The notes under the pieces are model-generated. The model ran no database searches. It was not told where the DNA came from and saw nothing but the letters and a program-made list of their open reading frames with translations. From NCBI GenBank assembly GCA_934667295.1, contig CAKULR010000024.1, positions 1 through 13,583 on the forward strand: DNA of 13,583 nt. The letters are read 5' to 3'. A program made the position numbers and the translations under genes. Of the stretch, positions 7,605 to 13,583 are shown piece by piece; the stretch's first letter is position 1, and each line of letters starts with the position of its first letter. This DNA is from an uncultured Kiritimatiellota bacterium (GTDB lineage: Bacteria > Verrucomicrobiota > Kiritimatiellia > RFP12 > UBA1067).

Positions 7605-8870
7605 CTATCCGATGGCGCGCAGGACGAGACCCTTCAGGTAGAGGCCCTCGGGGAAGGCGAGGCCCACGGGATGATCGCCCGCCGCCTGGCGCGTGCGCGC
7701 GACGATCTGGAACGCACGCTTCGCGTCGAAGGCCGCCTCGGCGCAGACCTTGTCGAAGAGGTCCGGCGTCATCGCCCCCGAGCAGGAGAAGGTCGCGAGA
7801 AGCCCGTTCGGACGCAGCAGCTTCATCGCGAGGAGGTTGATGTCCTTGTACCCGCGCGTCGCGCGCATCAGGCCCGCCTTCGTGTCGGCGAACTTCGGCG
7901 GATCGAGCACGATGAGGTCGAACGACCGCCCCTGGTCGCGGTAGAGGCGCAGCTGCCTGAAGACATCCGCCTCCACGAAGTCGCAGACCGTGGCGGAGGG
8001 GTTGAGCGCGGTGGTCTTCCGCGCAAGGGCGAGCGCGCCCGCCGACACGTCGAGGTGCGTCACCGTCTTCGCACCCGCCGCGCACGCCGCGAGGCCGAAG
8101 CCGCCCGTGTAGGAGAAGCAGTTGAGCACGTCGGCATCCTTCGCGAGGGCACCCACCGCCGCGCGCGCATCGCGCTGGTCGAGGTAGAACCCCGTCTTGT
8201 GCCCCCGGCGCACGTCGGCGAGGTAGCGAATCGCACCCTCCTTCACCTCGATCAGCTCGGGCGGCTCCTCGCCCGCGCGGAGGCCGACTTCGTTCGGGTC
8301 GTCCCCCTTGTCCGCCGCAGCCCCCACGCCGTCTCCCGGGAGGGCCGCAGCGTGCTGCGGCCGCGCGCGCAGGCCCTCGCGCGTGCGGGCGTCGACGTCG
8401 CTACGGTTGTAGACGCCCCGGCAGCCGGGGACATGGCGCATCAGCGCCTCCACGAGCGTTTGTTTCCAGAACTCGGCACCCGCGCTTGCGAGCTGCACGA
8501 CGGCGAAGCCGTTGTAGACATCGGCGATGACGCCGGGAAGTCCGTCGCTCTCGGCATTGACGACGCGCACGGCGTTCGTCCGCCCGTCGGACCAGAACGA
8601 CGCGCGGCGCCGGACGGCATCGGCGACAAGGCCGTCGATGAACGCCGCATCCGGCACGGCATCCGCGCGGAAGCTCAGCATCCTGACGCGGATCTGGCTG
8701 TGGGGCGAGTAGGAACCGTATCCCAGGCAGTCGCCCTTCGCGGAACAGACCGCGACCGTCTCGCCGAGCCCCGGCGTCCCCTCGACGTTGCGGATCGCCC
8801 CGGAGAAGATCCACGGGTGATGGTGGAGGGTCGCGTAGTCACGCTTAGCGTTCAGGATGACCTTGTACAT
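7605..8870 (-). CDS. rlmI: 23S rRNA (cytosine-C5) methyltransferase RlmI, with an in-frame insertion
   Basis: 421 aa from ATG 8870, preceded by AGGGGG about 10 nt upstream. The ABC-F gene ends 14 bp before, so the two are probably co-transcribed. An N-terminal PUA-like RNA-binding domain (about 1-75, including HHHPWIFSGAI) is followed by the RlmI central region and a Rossmann SAM-methyltransferase domain. Visible motifs are HKTGFYLDQRD (224-234), NCFSYTGGFG (250-259, SAM-binding), VLDPPKF (321-327) and FSCSG (361-365, with the candidate catalytic cysteine C363). E. coli RlmI methylates C1962 of 23S rRNA, and the same role is inferred here. The protein is about 25 residues longer than E. coli RlmI (396 aa). 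The extra segment is residues about 169-196, low-complexity and encoded partly by palindromic DNA. Confidence 0.92.
   Translation of the reverse strand: MYKVILNAKRDYATLHHHPWIFSGAIRNVEGTPGLGETVAVCSAKGDCLGYGSYSPHSQIRVRMLSFRADAVPDAAFIDGLVADAVRRRASFWSDGRTNAVRVVNAESDGLPGVIADVYNGFAVVQLASAGAEFWKQTLVEALMRHVPGCRGVYNRSDVDARTREGLRARPQHAAALPGDGVGAAADKGDDPNEVGLRAGEEPPELIEVKEGAIRYLADVRRGHKTGFYLDQRDARAAVGALAKDADVLNCFSYTGGFGLAACAAGAKTVTHLDVSAGALALARKTTALNPSATVCDFVEADVFRQLRLYRDQGRSFDLIVLDPPKFADTKAGLMRATRGYKDINLLAMKLLRPNGLLATFSCSGAMTPDLFDKVCAEAAFDAKRAFQIVARTRQAAGDHPVGLAFPEGLYLKGLVLRAIG
8333..8362. repeat. Two adjacent palindromes inside rlmI, probable REP-like insertion
   Basis: CTCCCGGGAG (8333-8342, perfect palindrome) is followed at once by GGCCGCAGC, GT, GCTGCGGCC (8343-8362, perfect 9-bp arms). 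The segment encodes part of the extra, family-atypical stretch of RlmI. The order GGGAGGG, a GC-rich palindrome, then CGCG resembles the GGTAGGG-headed repeats at 10657 and 10799. A shared origin is an inference. Confidence 0.6.
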
Positions 8871-8884
8871 GGTTCGCGTTCCCC

Positions 8885-10495
8885 CTACTTGCCGCGACGG
8901 CGCTCCATCATCTCGTGGTACTCGGAGTAGCCGCCCTCGAACCACGTCGTCTTCCCGCCGGGCTCGAACGCGAGGATGTGCGTCGCGATGCGGTCGAGGA
9001 ACCAGCGGTCGTGCGAGACGACCATCACACAGCCGCCGAACTCCTCCAGGCCCTCCTCCAGCGAGCGCAGCGTCGCGACGTCGAGGTCGTTCGTCGGCTC
9101 GTCGAGGAGCAGCAGGTTGCCGCCGGAGGTGAGGAGCTTCGCGAGGTGGACGCGGTTGCGTTCGCCGCCGGAGAGCACGCCCACCTTCTTCTGCTGTTCC
9201 GCGCCCCGGAAGTTGAAGCGGCTGCAGTAGGCGCGTCCGTTCATCATCGCCTCGCCCGCGAGGCGCACGAACTCGCCGCCGCCCGTGATGGCCTCGTAGA
9301 CCGTCTGGTCGGGCTTCAGCTCGCTGCGCGTCTGGTCCACGTAGCTGAGCTTCACCGTCTCGCCGACGGTGAGCGTGCCGGAGACGGGCTTGAGCTCGCC
9401 CGTGATGAGCTTGAAGAGCGTCGTCTTGCCGGCGCCGTTCGCGCCGATCACGCCCACGATGCCGCCGCGCGGCAGGTCGAAGTTGAGGTCCGGGTAGAGG
9501 ACGCGGTCGCCGAAGGCCATCTTCACGTGCTCGGCGCGCACGACGAGGTTGCCGAGGCGCGGACCCGGCGGGATGTGGATCACGAGATCGTCCTCGCGCG
9601 TGTTCACCTGCTGGCTCTGCAGCTCCTCGTAGCGCTTCACGCGGGCCTGGCTCTTCGAGTGGCGCCCGCTCGGGTTCGTCTGGATCCACTTGAGCTCGTT
9701 CTCGATGAGCTTCTGGCGGCTCTTCTCGGCCTTCGCCTCGCGGGCGAGCATCGCCTCCTTCTGCTTGAGCCATTCCGCGTAGTTGCCCTTGTAGGGATAG
9801 CAGATGCCGTGGTCGAGTTCGAGGATCCAGTCCGTGACGTCGCTGAGGAAGTAGCGGTCATGCGTGACGACGATGAGCGTGCCCTTGAACGTCTTGAGGT
9901 AGGCTTCGAGGCGGAACGTCGTCTCCGCGTCGAGGTGGTTGGTGGGCTCGTCGAGGAGGAGCACGTCCGGCTCCTGCAGGAGGAGACGCGCGATCGCGAC
10001 GCGGCGGCGCTCGCCGCCGGAAAGCACCTTCACGGGCCGGTCGGCGGGCGGGCAGCCCATGTCCGCCATCGCCATCTCCACCTTGTGGTCGACGTTCCAG
10101 AGATCCTTCGCGTCGATGACTTCCTGCAGACGCTCCATCTCCTTCGCCTTCTCGGGATCGTCCAGCTCGCAGCAGAGGTCTTCGTAGCGTTCGACCATCG
10201 CCTTCGCCTCGGCAACGCCCTCCTCGACGATCTCGCCGACCGTCTTGGCGTCGTCCAGCTCCGGCTCCTGCGGCAGGTAGCCGACCTTCGTGCCCTTCGC
10301 CACCTGGCAGGTGCCGAGGATGTCCGTGTCGATCCCCGCGAGGATCTTGAGGAGCGAGCTCTTGCCCGCGCCGTTTCCGCCGATGACGCCGATGTGCGCG
10401 CCGTAGAAGAAACTCAGGCACACGTCCTTGAGGATCGTCTTCGTACCCTGCTGCTTGGTCACGTCGATAAGGGAGAACTGGTATTCGCCTGCCAT
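8885..10495 (-). CDS. ettA: ABC-F protein EttA (energy-dependent translational throttle)
   Basis: 536 aa starting at ATG 10495 (MAGEYQFSLIDVTK). Two ABC ATPase domains in tandem: Walker A GGNGAGKS (39-46) and GANGAGKT (351-358), signature LSGGE (158-162 and 442-446), Walker B LDEPTNHLD (181-189) and LDEPTNDLD (464-472). The short arm in domain 1 (about 90-148) and the linker with WIQTNPSGRHSKSQARVKRYEEL (270-292) identify EttA rather than Uup or other ABC-F members. There are no membrane segments. EttA binds the ribosomal E site and couples early elongation to ATP/ADP status; the function here is inferred from the family. The reading frame stays open upstream to 10702, but that part is repeat DNA and is not conserved in the family. 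Unlike its neighbours the gene has no Shine-Dalgarno. rlmI follows after 14 bp. Confidence 0.95.
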   Translation of the reverse strand: MAGEYQFSLIDVTKQQGTKTILKDVCLSFFYGAHIGVIGGNGAGKSSLLKILAGIDTDILGTCQVAKGTKVGYLPQEPELDDAKTVGEIVEEGVAEAKAMVERYEDLCCELDDPEKAKEMERLQEVIDAKDLWNVDHKVEMAMADMGCPPADRPVKVLSGGERRRVAIARLLLQEPDVLLLDEPTNHLDAETTFRLEAYLKTFKGTLIVVTHDRYFLSDVTDWILELDHGICYPYKGNYAEWLKQKEAMLAREAKAEKSRQKLIENELKWIQTNPSGRHSKSQARVKRYEELQSQQVNTREDDLVIHIPPGPRLGNLVVRAEHVKMAFGDRVLYPDLNFDLPRGGIVGVIGANGAGKTTLFKLITGELKPVSGTLTVGETVKLSYVDQTRSELKPDQTVYEAITGGGEFVRLAGEAMMNGRAYCSRFNFRGAEQQKKVGVLSGGERNRVHLAKLLTSGGNLLLLDEPTNDLDVATLRSLEEGLEEFGGCVMVVSHDRWFLDRIATHILAFEPGGKTTWFEGGYSEYHEMMERRRGK

Positions 10496-10581
10496 GAAAA
10501 ATCGAGAATGTTGAAAGGTTGAAGAATGGGCTCCCCCACGCCGAAGCGCAACCACGCATGGCACGAAGGAAATTTCCATGT

Positions 10582-10590
10582 AGTATACCA
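10582..10590 (-). promoter_or_regulatory. Candidate extended -10 promoter for ettA-rlmI
   Basis: TGG followed by TATACT on the minus strand (five of six -10 bases, with the TG of an extended -10). No convincing -35 box is seen at 16-18 bp. It would give a 5' leader of roughly 80 nt before ATG 10495. It is placed between the repeats and the gene, in locally AT-richer DNA. Confidence 0.45.
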
Positions 10591-10640
10591 TATCCCGCTT
10601 TCTCCTAGGCATCCAAAACGCCCCACCCCGTGCCACGTCC

Positions 10641-10747
10641 ACACATGCCCGCACCTGGTAGGGCGCGACGTCCCCAGCGCGCCGCGCCCACGGGACGCCC
10701 ACGAAAACGCCACGGGCACGCGGGCCGCCGAGACGTCGGCCCCTACC
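10641..10747. repeat. Inverted pair of palindromic repeat units (REP/BIME-like)
   Basis: The left unit starts ACACATGCCC and then GGTAGGGCGCGACGTCC (from 10657). The right unit, read on the minus strand from 10747, starts GGTAGGGGCCGACGTCTC. The two are imperfect inverted copies of about 40-47 bp around an AAAA loop (10704-10707), so the whole could fold into a long hairpin in RNA or single-stranded DNA. The left unit also has its own stem, GGGCGCG (10661-10667) with CGCGCCC (10683-10689). Confidence 0.8.
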
Positions 10748-10780
10748 ATGCCCACGTCACATGCCCCGCGTCCTGTCCGC

Positions 10781-10843
10781 ACACATGCCCTGTCACTTGG
10801 TAGGGCGCGACGTCCTCGGCGCGCCGCGCCCATGGGAACGCCC
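10781..10843 (+). repeat. Third copy of the palindromic repeat unit
   Basis: A direct copy of the unit at 10641-10700. It shares ACACATGCCC at the start, GGTAGGGCGCGACGTCC (10799-10815), GCGCGCCGCGCCCA and a similar GGGA-CGCCC tail. The internal stem GGGCGCG (10803-10809) with CGCGCCC (10825-10831) is conserved. The differences (TCCTCGG against TCCCCAG, CATGGG against CACGGG) leave the stem intact. Confidence 0.8.
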
Positions 10844-10912
10844 TCGCCGCCGTCACGACACTGCCCACGTCGAACTTCAACGCAATCGTGCCGGACTGGA
10901 AACCATCCCCTT

Positions 10913-11353
10913 CTAGTCGTCCCGTTTCTGCGCGTCCATGCACCGAAGGAGGGCGAGGTTGTTGATGCGGTTCACGTCCTGGACCGTACCGGCGGCCAAG
11001 CCACAGGGCAACGTGAAGATGTAGACATACGGAAACCAGGACGTGGCAAGCATGAGCGTGCCGCTCGTCCGCAACCGCAGACAGTCGTCGGCGTGTTCCG
11101 CGTCGAGCCCGGCATCGCCCATCTTGTGCGCCATGAAGTGCTGTCCGGCACCGGGCAGGACCGACCACCACACGGCAGCCGTCATGTTCACGGGCGGCGT
11201 GAAGCGCCCCGCCTTCCATTCCTGGCTCCATGTGATGCCGCGCGCGTGCAGGGCGTCAATCCGCGCCGCCTCCTCGGGTGTTACCGTGACACAGGCACAC
11301 CCGGACAGAAACCCCAGGGCGAGCAGAACCGAGAACCGAACAACCTTCGCCAT
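10913..11353 (-). CDS. Small lipoprotein of unknown function
   Basis: 146 aa from ATG 11353, with a purine-rich ribosome site (GGAGAGGG) upstream. Residues 1-18 form a lipoprotein signal peptide ending in the lipobox L16-S17-G18-C19, so the mature protein should be lipid-anchored at Cys19. Residues 21-50 are soluble (TPEEAARIDALHARGITW). WWSVLPGAGQHF (62-73) recalls the LPGAGQ turn of TM2-type membrane proteins, and a hydrophobic segment (about 97-122) may be membrane-associated. The C-terminus is polar (DVNRINNLALLRCMDAQKRDD). I do not recognise a family. It starts 24 bp after the PL22/DUF4861 gene stop and is probably in the same operon, but nothing in it points to carbohydrate work. Confidence 0.75.
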   Translation of the reverse strand: MAKVVRFSVLLALGFLSGCACVTVTPEEAARIDALHARGITWSQEWKAGRFTPPVNMTAAVWWSVLPGAGQHFMAHKMGDAGLDAEHADDCLRLRTSGTLMLATSWFPYVYIFTLPCGLAAGTVQDVNRINNLALLRCMDAQKRDD

Positions 11354-11377
11354 TTCGCTCTTCCCTCTCCGACGGAA

Positions 11378-13583
11378 TCAGCGGATCGAGACCTTGATCG
11401 GGTTCCGCAGCGCGGACGCGAAGTCGCGCACGAGGGCGTGCCACGCCTTTGCATCCTTCACGGCGCCCGCACCGCTCCAGGTCGCGCCCGCCCAGTAGCC
11501 GAGCGACGTGCGTCCGGCGGAGGGGAACAGGTATTCGCAGCCGAGCGCGTCCGTCGCCGTCGCCGCCGGGGCGTCGGCGGGATCGAGCAATACCGCCGTC
11601 GCGATCGAACCCGTGTCCGCGCCGTCCACGCCGTCCGGCTCCCAGTTCGCGATCCAGCCCGCCGCGAGGTCACGCGCGATCTGGCCGTCGTGCTGGCGCG
11701 CCGCGCCGCAGTCGAGCCCCGGCCCCACCTGCACGCCCCCGGGTGCCTTGCCCCGGAAGCGCGGACGGTAGTGCGCGAAGACCTGCCCCCGGTCGAGCGT
11801 CACGCGGCGCGTCTCCTCGCCGAAGCCGCCCCACGCGGGGTAGGTCAGCTCGAACTCCGTGCGCACGGGGCCGCACTGGATCATCTTCGCCTTCGACCAG
11901 TTGATCGAGAACGCCCAGCCGTCCGCCCCGCGCGCGCCGAGGCCGCCGCAGCCACGGCTCGGGCCGACCTTGTAGTTGTCCATGCCCTCGCCGTGGTCCC
12001 TGTGGTACGAGCCCTCGCCCGTGCGCTCCACGAACCAGCGGTGCAGGACCGGGTAGGGGACGCACTTGTTGATGATGTCGATGCCGCTCGAAACGAGCTT
12101 CTGCCCGGCGGGCGCGGGCTGCATGATGACGGGGCCGTAGGCGCGCGCGCCGAAGCGGTCGTTCTCCCACGCGAAGTCGTCCATGCGCTCGGGCAGGTAC
12201 TGGCTCCAGCAGACGATCGCGAGGTCGGCCTGGGGCAGCGAGGCGTCCGAGAGGATGCGGAATTCGCGCGTCTCCTTCGCGGCGAGCGCCGTCGAGAAGA
12301 GGAGCGTGCCGTTCTTCGCGTCGTCCTGGAACGCGACGGGCACGGACGCGGCGACGTCCCACACGCGCACCGCCGTGTCGCCGGGCCGGAGGCCGAGGTC
12401 CGCCCACTTCACGCTCACCGTCTCCGCCGGACGCGCCACATCGAGCGGATTCTCCACCATGACGGTCTTCCCGCCCGTCGGCGGCGGCATCGTCGTGCGC
12501 GCGACGAGCTGGTCGACGGACGTCAGGTACACCTCCATGTTGCCGCGCGCGTTGTTCGCCGTCGAGACGATCCAGCGTCCGTCGCCGCTGAAGTGCGGGT
12601 GCGGATCGGGGTGGAGGCGGCTCTGGTGCGCCTGGGGCATGAGCGCGGGGCGCGTCGAGTAGACCTCCACCGTGCGCCGCGTCTCGCGGTTGTAGAACTT
12701 CACGTTCCACGTGCAGCCGCGCCACCACTTCGCCGGCGCCACGTCGTAGACGACGTACTTCTTGTCCACCGAGAGCATGTTGTGGCGCGCCTGGCGGTCC
12801 GGGCAATAGCACTCCTGGCGACCCGACGCGAGGTCGGCGAGGGACTGGTGGTAGACGCCGCCGCCGCACCAGCTGAAGCCCTGCCCGTCGTCATCCCAGA
12901 TCTCGTGCGAGGCGGTGTTCTTCTCGCGCGCCGGCACCATCTCACGCGAACCGTCGGGGCGCACGAGCCACATGCGCGGATACCAGCCCGTCCGCTTGCG
13001 GTACGCCTGGCCGTCCGGCGACTTCCAGCACCCCTCCCACGCGCACAGCGCAAGGTCGTCGCGCGCCGGGTTGATCTGCCCGTGGTTCGCGAAGAAGTCC
13101 GTCCGCCCCCAGCTCTCGTACCGTCCCGTCGCGAGCTCCACGAGACCCTGCACGTAGTTCGTCACGTTCCCCGGCAGAAGCAGGCGCGACTCGATGAACG
13201 CCTTCTTCCGGTCGGCCGTGAGCGTGAGGTGCGTGAAGGGATAGCCCACCTTCGCGCCGTCCTTCAGCAGTTCGGCGGGGTAGTCGCACAGCTTCACCTC
13301 GACCGTCGGCGTGCGGAAGTCGCGCCGGTAGAACGCGAGGTCGCGGAAGTAGACCATGTAGTCGTCCTTCACGTCGACGAACGGAATCTGCCCGTTCACC
13401 TCGGGGAGCTCGACCATCTCGTCCTTCAGGAAGTCGACGAGGGCCTTGTGCTTGCGGTTCGCGGGGGCCTTCTTGAGCGGACGCCCCTGCGCGTCGAAGT
13501 CGTTGCGGCGCTCGTTGCGCGAGACGTCCACGAGGAGGAAGCGCCCGTCGGCCGTCATCGACTTCGCGGTGAAGTAGAGGGAC
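11378..13583 (-). CDS. PL22-like oligogalacturonate lyase propeller fused to a DUF4861 domain (N-terminus cut by window edge)
   Basis: The frame is open from the right edge to TGA at 11378. Codons before the first ATG (13558) still encode propeller-like sequence (SLYFTAKSMTADGRF), so the true start is outside. Numbering from that Met, residues 1-350 carry PL22 oligogalacturonate-lyase signatures: NHGQINP (158-164), SHEIWDDDG (207-215), HNMLS (259-263) and HPDPHPHFSGDG (316-327). These supply the histidines expected for catalysis and Mn binding in that family, which cleaves galacturonate oligomers by beta-elimination. Residues about 385-726 match DUF4861: PERMDDFAWENDRFGARAYGP (456-476), YHRDHGEGMDNYKVGPSRG (518-536) and CGPVRTEFELTY (562-573). 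DUF4861 is common in polysaccharide-degradation loci, but I know of no settled reaction for it. The signal peptide, if present, lies outside the window. The lipoprotein gene follows after 24 bp. Confidence 0.85.
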   Translation of the reverse strand, partial: SLYFTAKSMTADGRFLLVDVSRNERRNDFDAQGRPLKKAPANRKHKALVDFLKDEMVELPEVNGQIPFVDVKDDYMVYFRDLAFYRRDFRTPTVEVKLCDYPAELLKDGAKVGYPFTHLTLTADRKKAFIESRLLLPGNVTNYVQGLVELATGRYESWGRTDFFANHGQINPARDDLALCAWEGCWKSPDGQAYRKRTGWYPRMWLVRPDGSREMVPAREKNTASHEIWDDDGQGFSWCGGGVYHQSLADLASGRQECYCPDRQARHNMLSVDKKYVVYDVAPAKWWRGCTWNVKFYNRETRRTVEVYSTRPALMPQAHQSRLHPDPHPHFSGDGRWIVSTANNARGNMEVYLTSVDQLVARTTMPPPTGGKTVMVENPLDVARPAETVSVKWADLGLRPGDTAVRVWDVAASVPVAFQDDAKNGTLLFSTALAAKETREFRILSDASLPQADLAIVCWSQYLPERMDDFAWENDRFGARAYGPVIMQPAPAGQKLVSSGIDIINKCVPYPVLHRWFVERTGEGSYHRDHGEGMDNYKVGPSRGCGGLGARGADGWAFSINWSKAKMIQCGPVRTEFELTYPAWGGFGEETRRVTLDRGQVFAHYRPRFRGKAPGGVQVGPGLDCGAARQHDGQIARDLAAGWIANWEPDGVDGADTGSIATAVLLDPADAPAATATDALGCEYLFPSAGRTSLGYWAGATWSGAGAVKDAKAWHALVRDFASALRNPIKVSIR

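Larger units (their letters stand above)
10496..10912. other. 417-bp intergenic region rich in palindromic repeats
   Basis: This lies between the lipoprotein gene and ettA. The part next to ettA (10496-10600) is less GC-rich and holds the candidate promoter and a perfect 10-bp palindrome GGAAATTTCC (10568-10577). The part from about 10641 to 10843 is made mostly of GGTAGGG-headed repeat copies separated by CACATGCCC-type short repeats (near 10642, 10758 and 10782). Reading frames through it encode only repeat-derived, Arg/Ala-rich peptides, so I call no gene here. Confidence 0.75.

Noticed and set aside
8871..9773. Upstream extension of the rlmI frame to 9773
   Set aside because: It overlaps the conserved second half of ettA in another frame. 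The RlmI family start MYK at 8870 has its own ribosome site.
10496..10702. N-terminal extension of ettA to 10702
   Set aside because: The extension reads through intergenic repeat DNA and has no family similarity. EttA homologues begin near MAGEYQF.
10657..10747. The inverted repeat pair as an intrinsic terminator
   Set aside because: The hairpin is long and imperfect and has no following U-run on either strand. It is better described as a repeat pair, although it may still affect transcripts.
10640..10860. CRISPR array
   Set aside because: The copies are only three, are palindromic over most of their length, differ in orientation and have irregular spacing.

Overview
The window looks like a piece of a high-GC chromosome from a polysaccharide-degrading bacterium of the PVC superphylum, most likely a gut or anaerobic Kiritimatiellota/Lentisphaerota-type organism. 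That placement is an inference: it rests on the combination of secreted GH106, DUF4091-like, oligogalacturonate-lyase-like propeller and DUF4861 proteins, on good Shine-Dalgarno sites, and on the absence of SusC/SusD-type genes. No rRNA or marker gene is present to prove it. Every gene I accept is on the minus strand, so transcription runs from high to low coordinates. The long plus-strand reading frames are shadows of minus-strand genes.

Reading in the direction of transcription: (1) 13583-11378 holds a large protein, cut by the window edge, that joins a PL22-like oligogalacturonate lyase propeller to a C-terminal DUF4861 domain. A small lipoprotein of unknown function follows 24 bp later (11353-10913). 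(2) 10912-10496 is a non-coding stretch with at least three copies of a GC-rich palindromic repeat, two of them facing each other, and a candidate extended -10 promoter. (3) 10495-7605 is a two-gene translation module: the ABC-F protein EttA, then the 23S rRNA methyltransferase RlmI. RlmI carries an in-frame insertion encoded partly by palindromic DNA resembling the intergenic repeats. (4) 7602-6969 is a compact higBA-type toxin-antitoxin operon. Its near-consensus promoter contains a perfect 9+9 bp inverted repeat and would start the transcript at or next to the toxin ATG. (5) 6924-1 is a second carbohydrate cluster: a secreted TolB/OGL-like propeller, a 1298-aa GH106 alpha-L-rhamnosidase, and a secreted DUF4091/GH123-like putative glycoside hydrolase cut by the left edge.

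Functionally, the two carbohydrate segments fit pectin breakdown. Rhamnose would be removed by GH106, unsaturated galacturonate oligomers would be handled by the PL22-like enzyme, and accessory hydrolases (DUF4861, DUF4091) would assist. The toxin-antitoxin operon and the ettA-rlmI pair lie between the two segments and look functionally unrelated. No transporter, regulator or sugar-catabolic enzyme for the pathway lies inside the window. I saw no tRNA, rRNA, CRISPR array, IS element or prophage gene.
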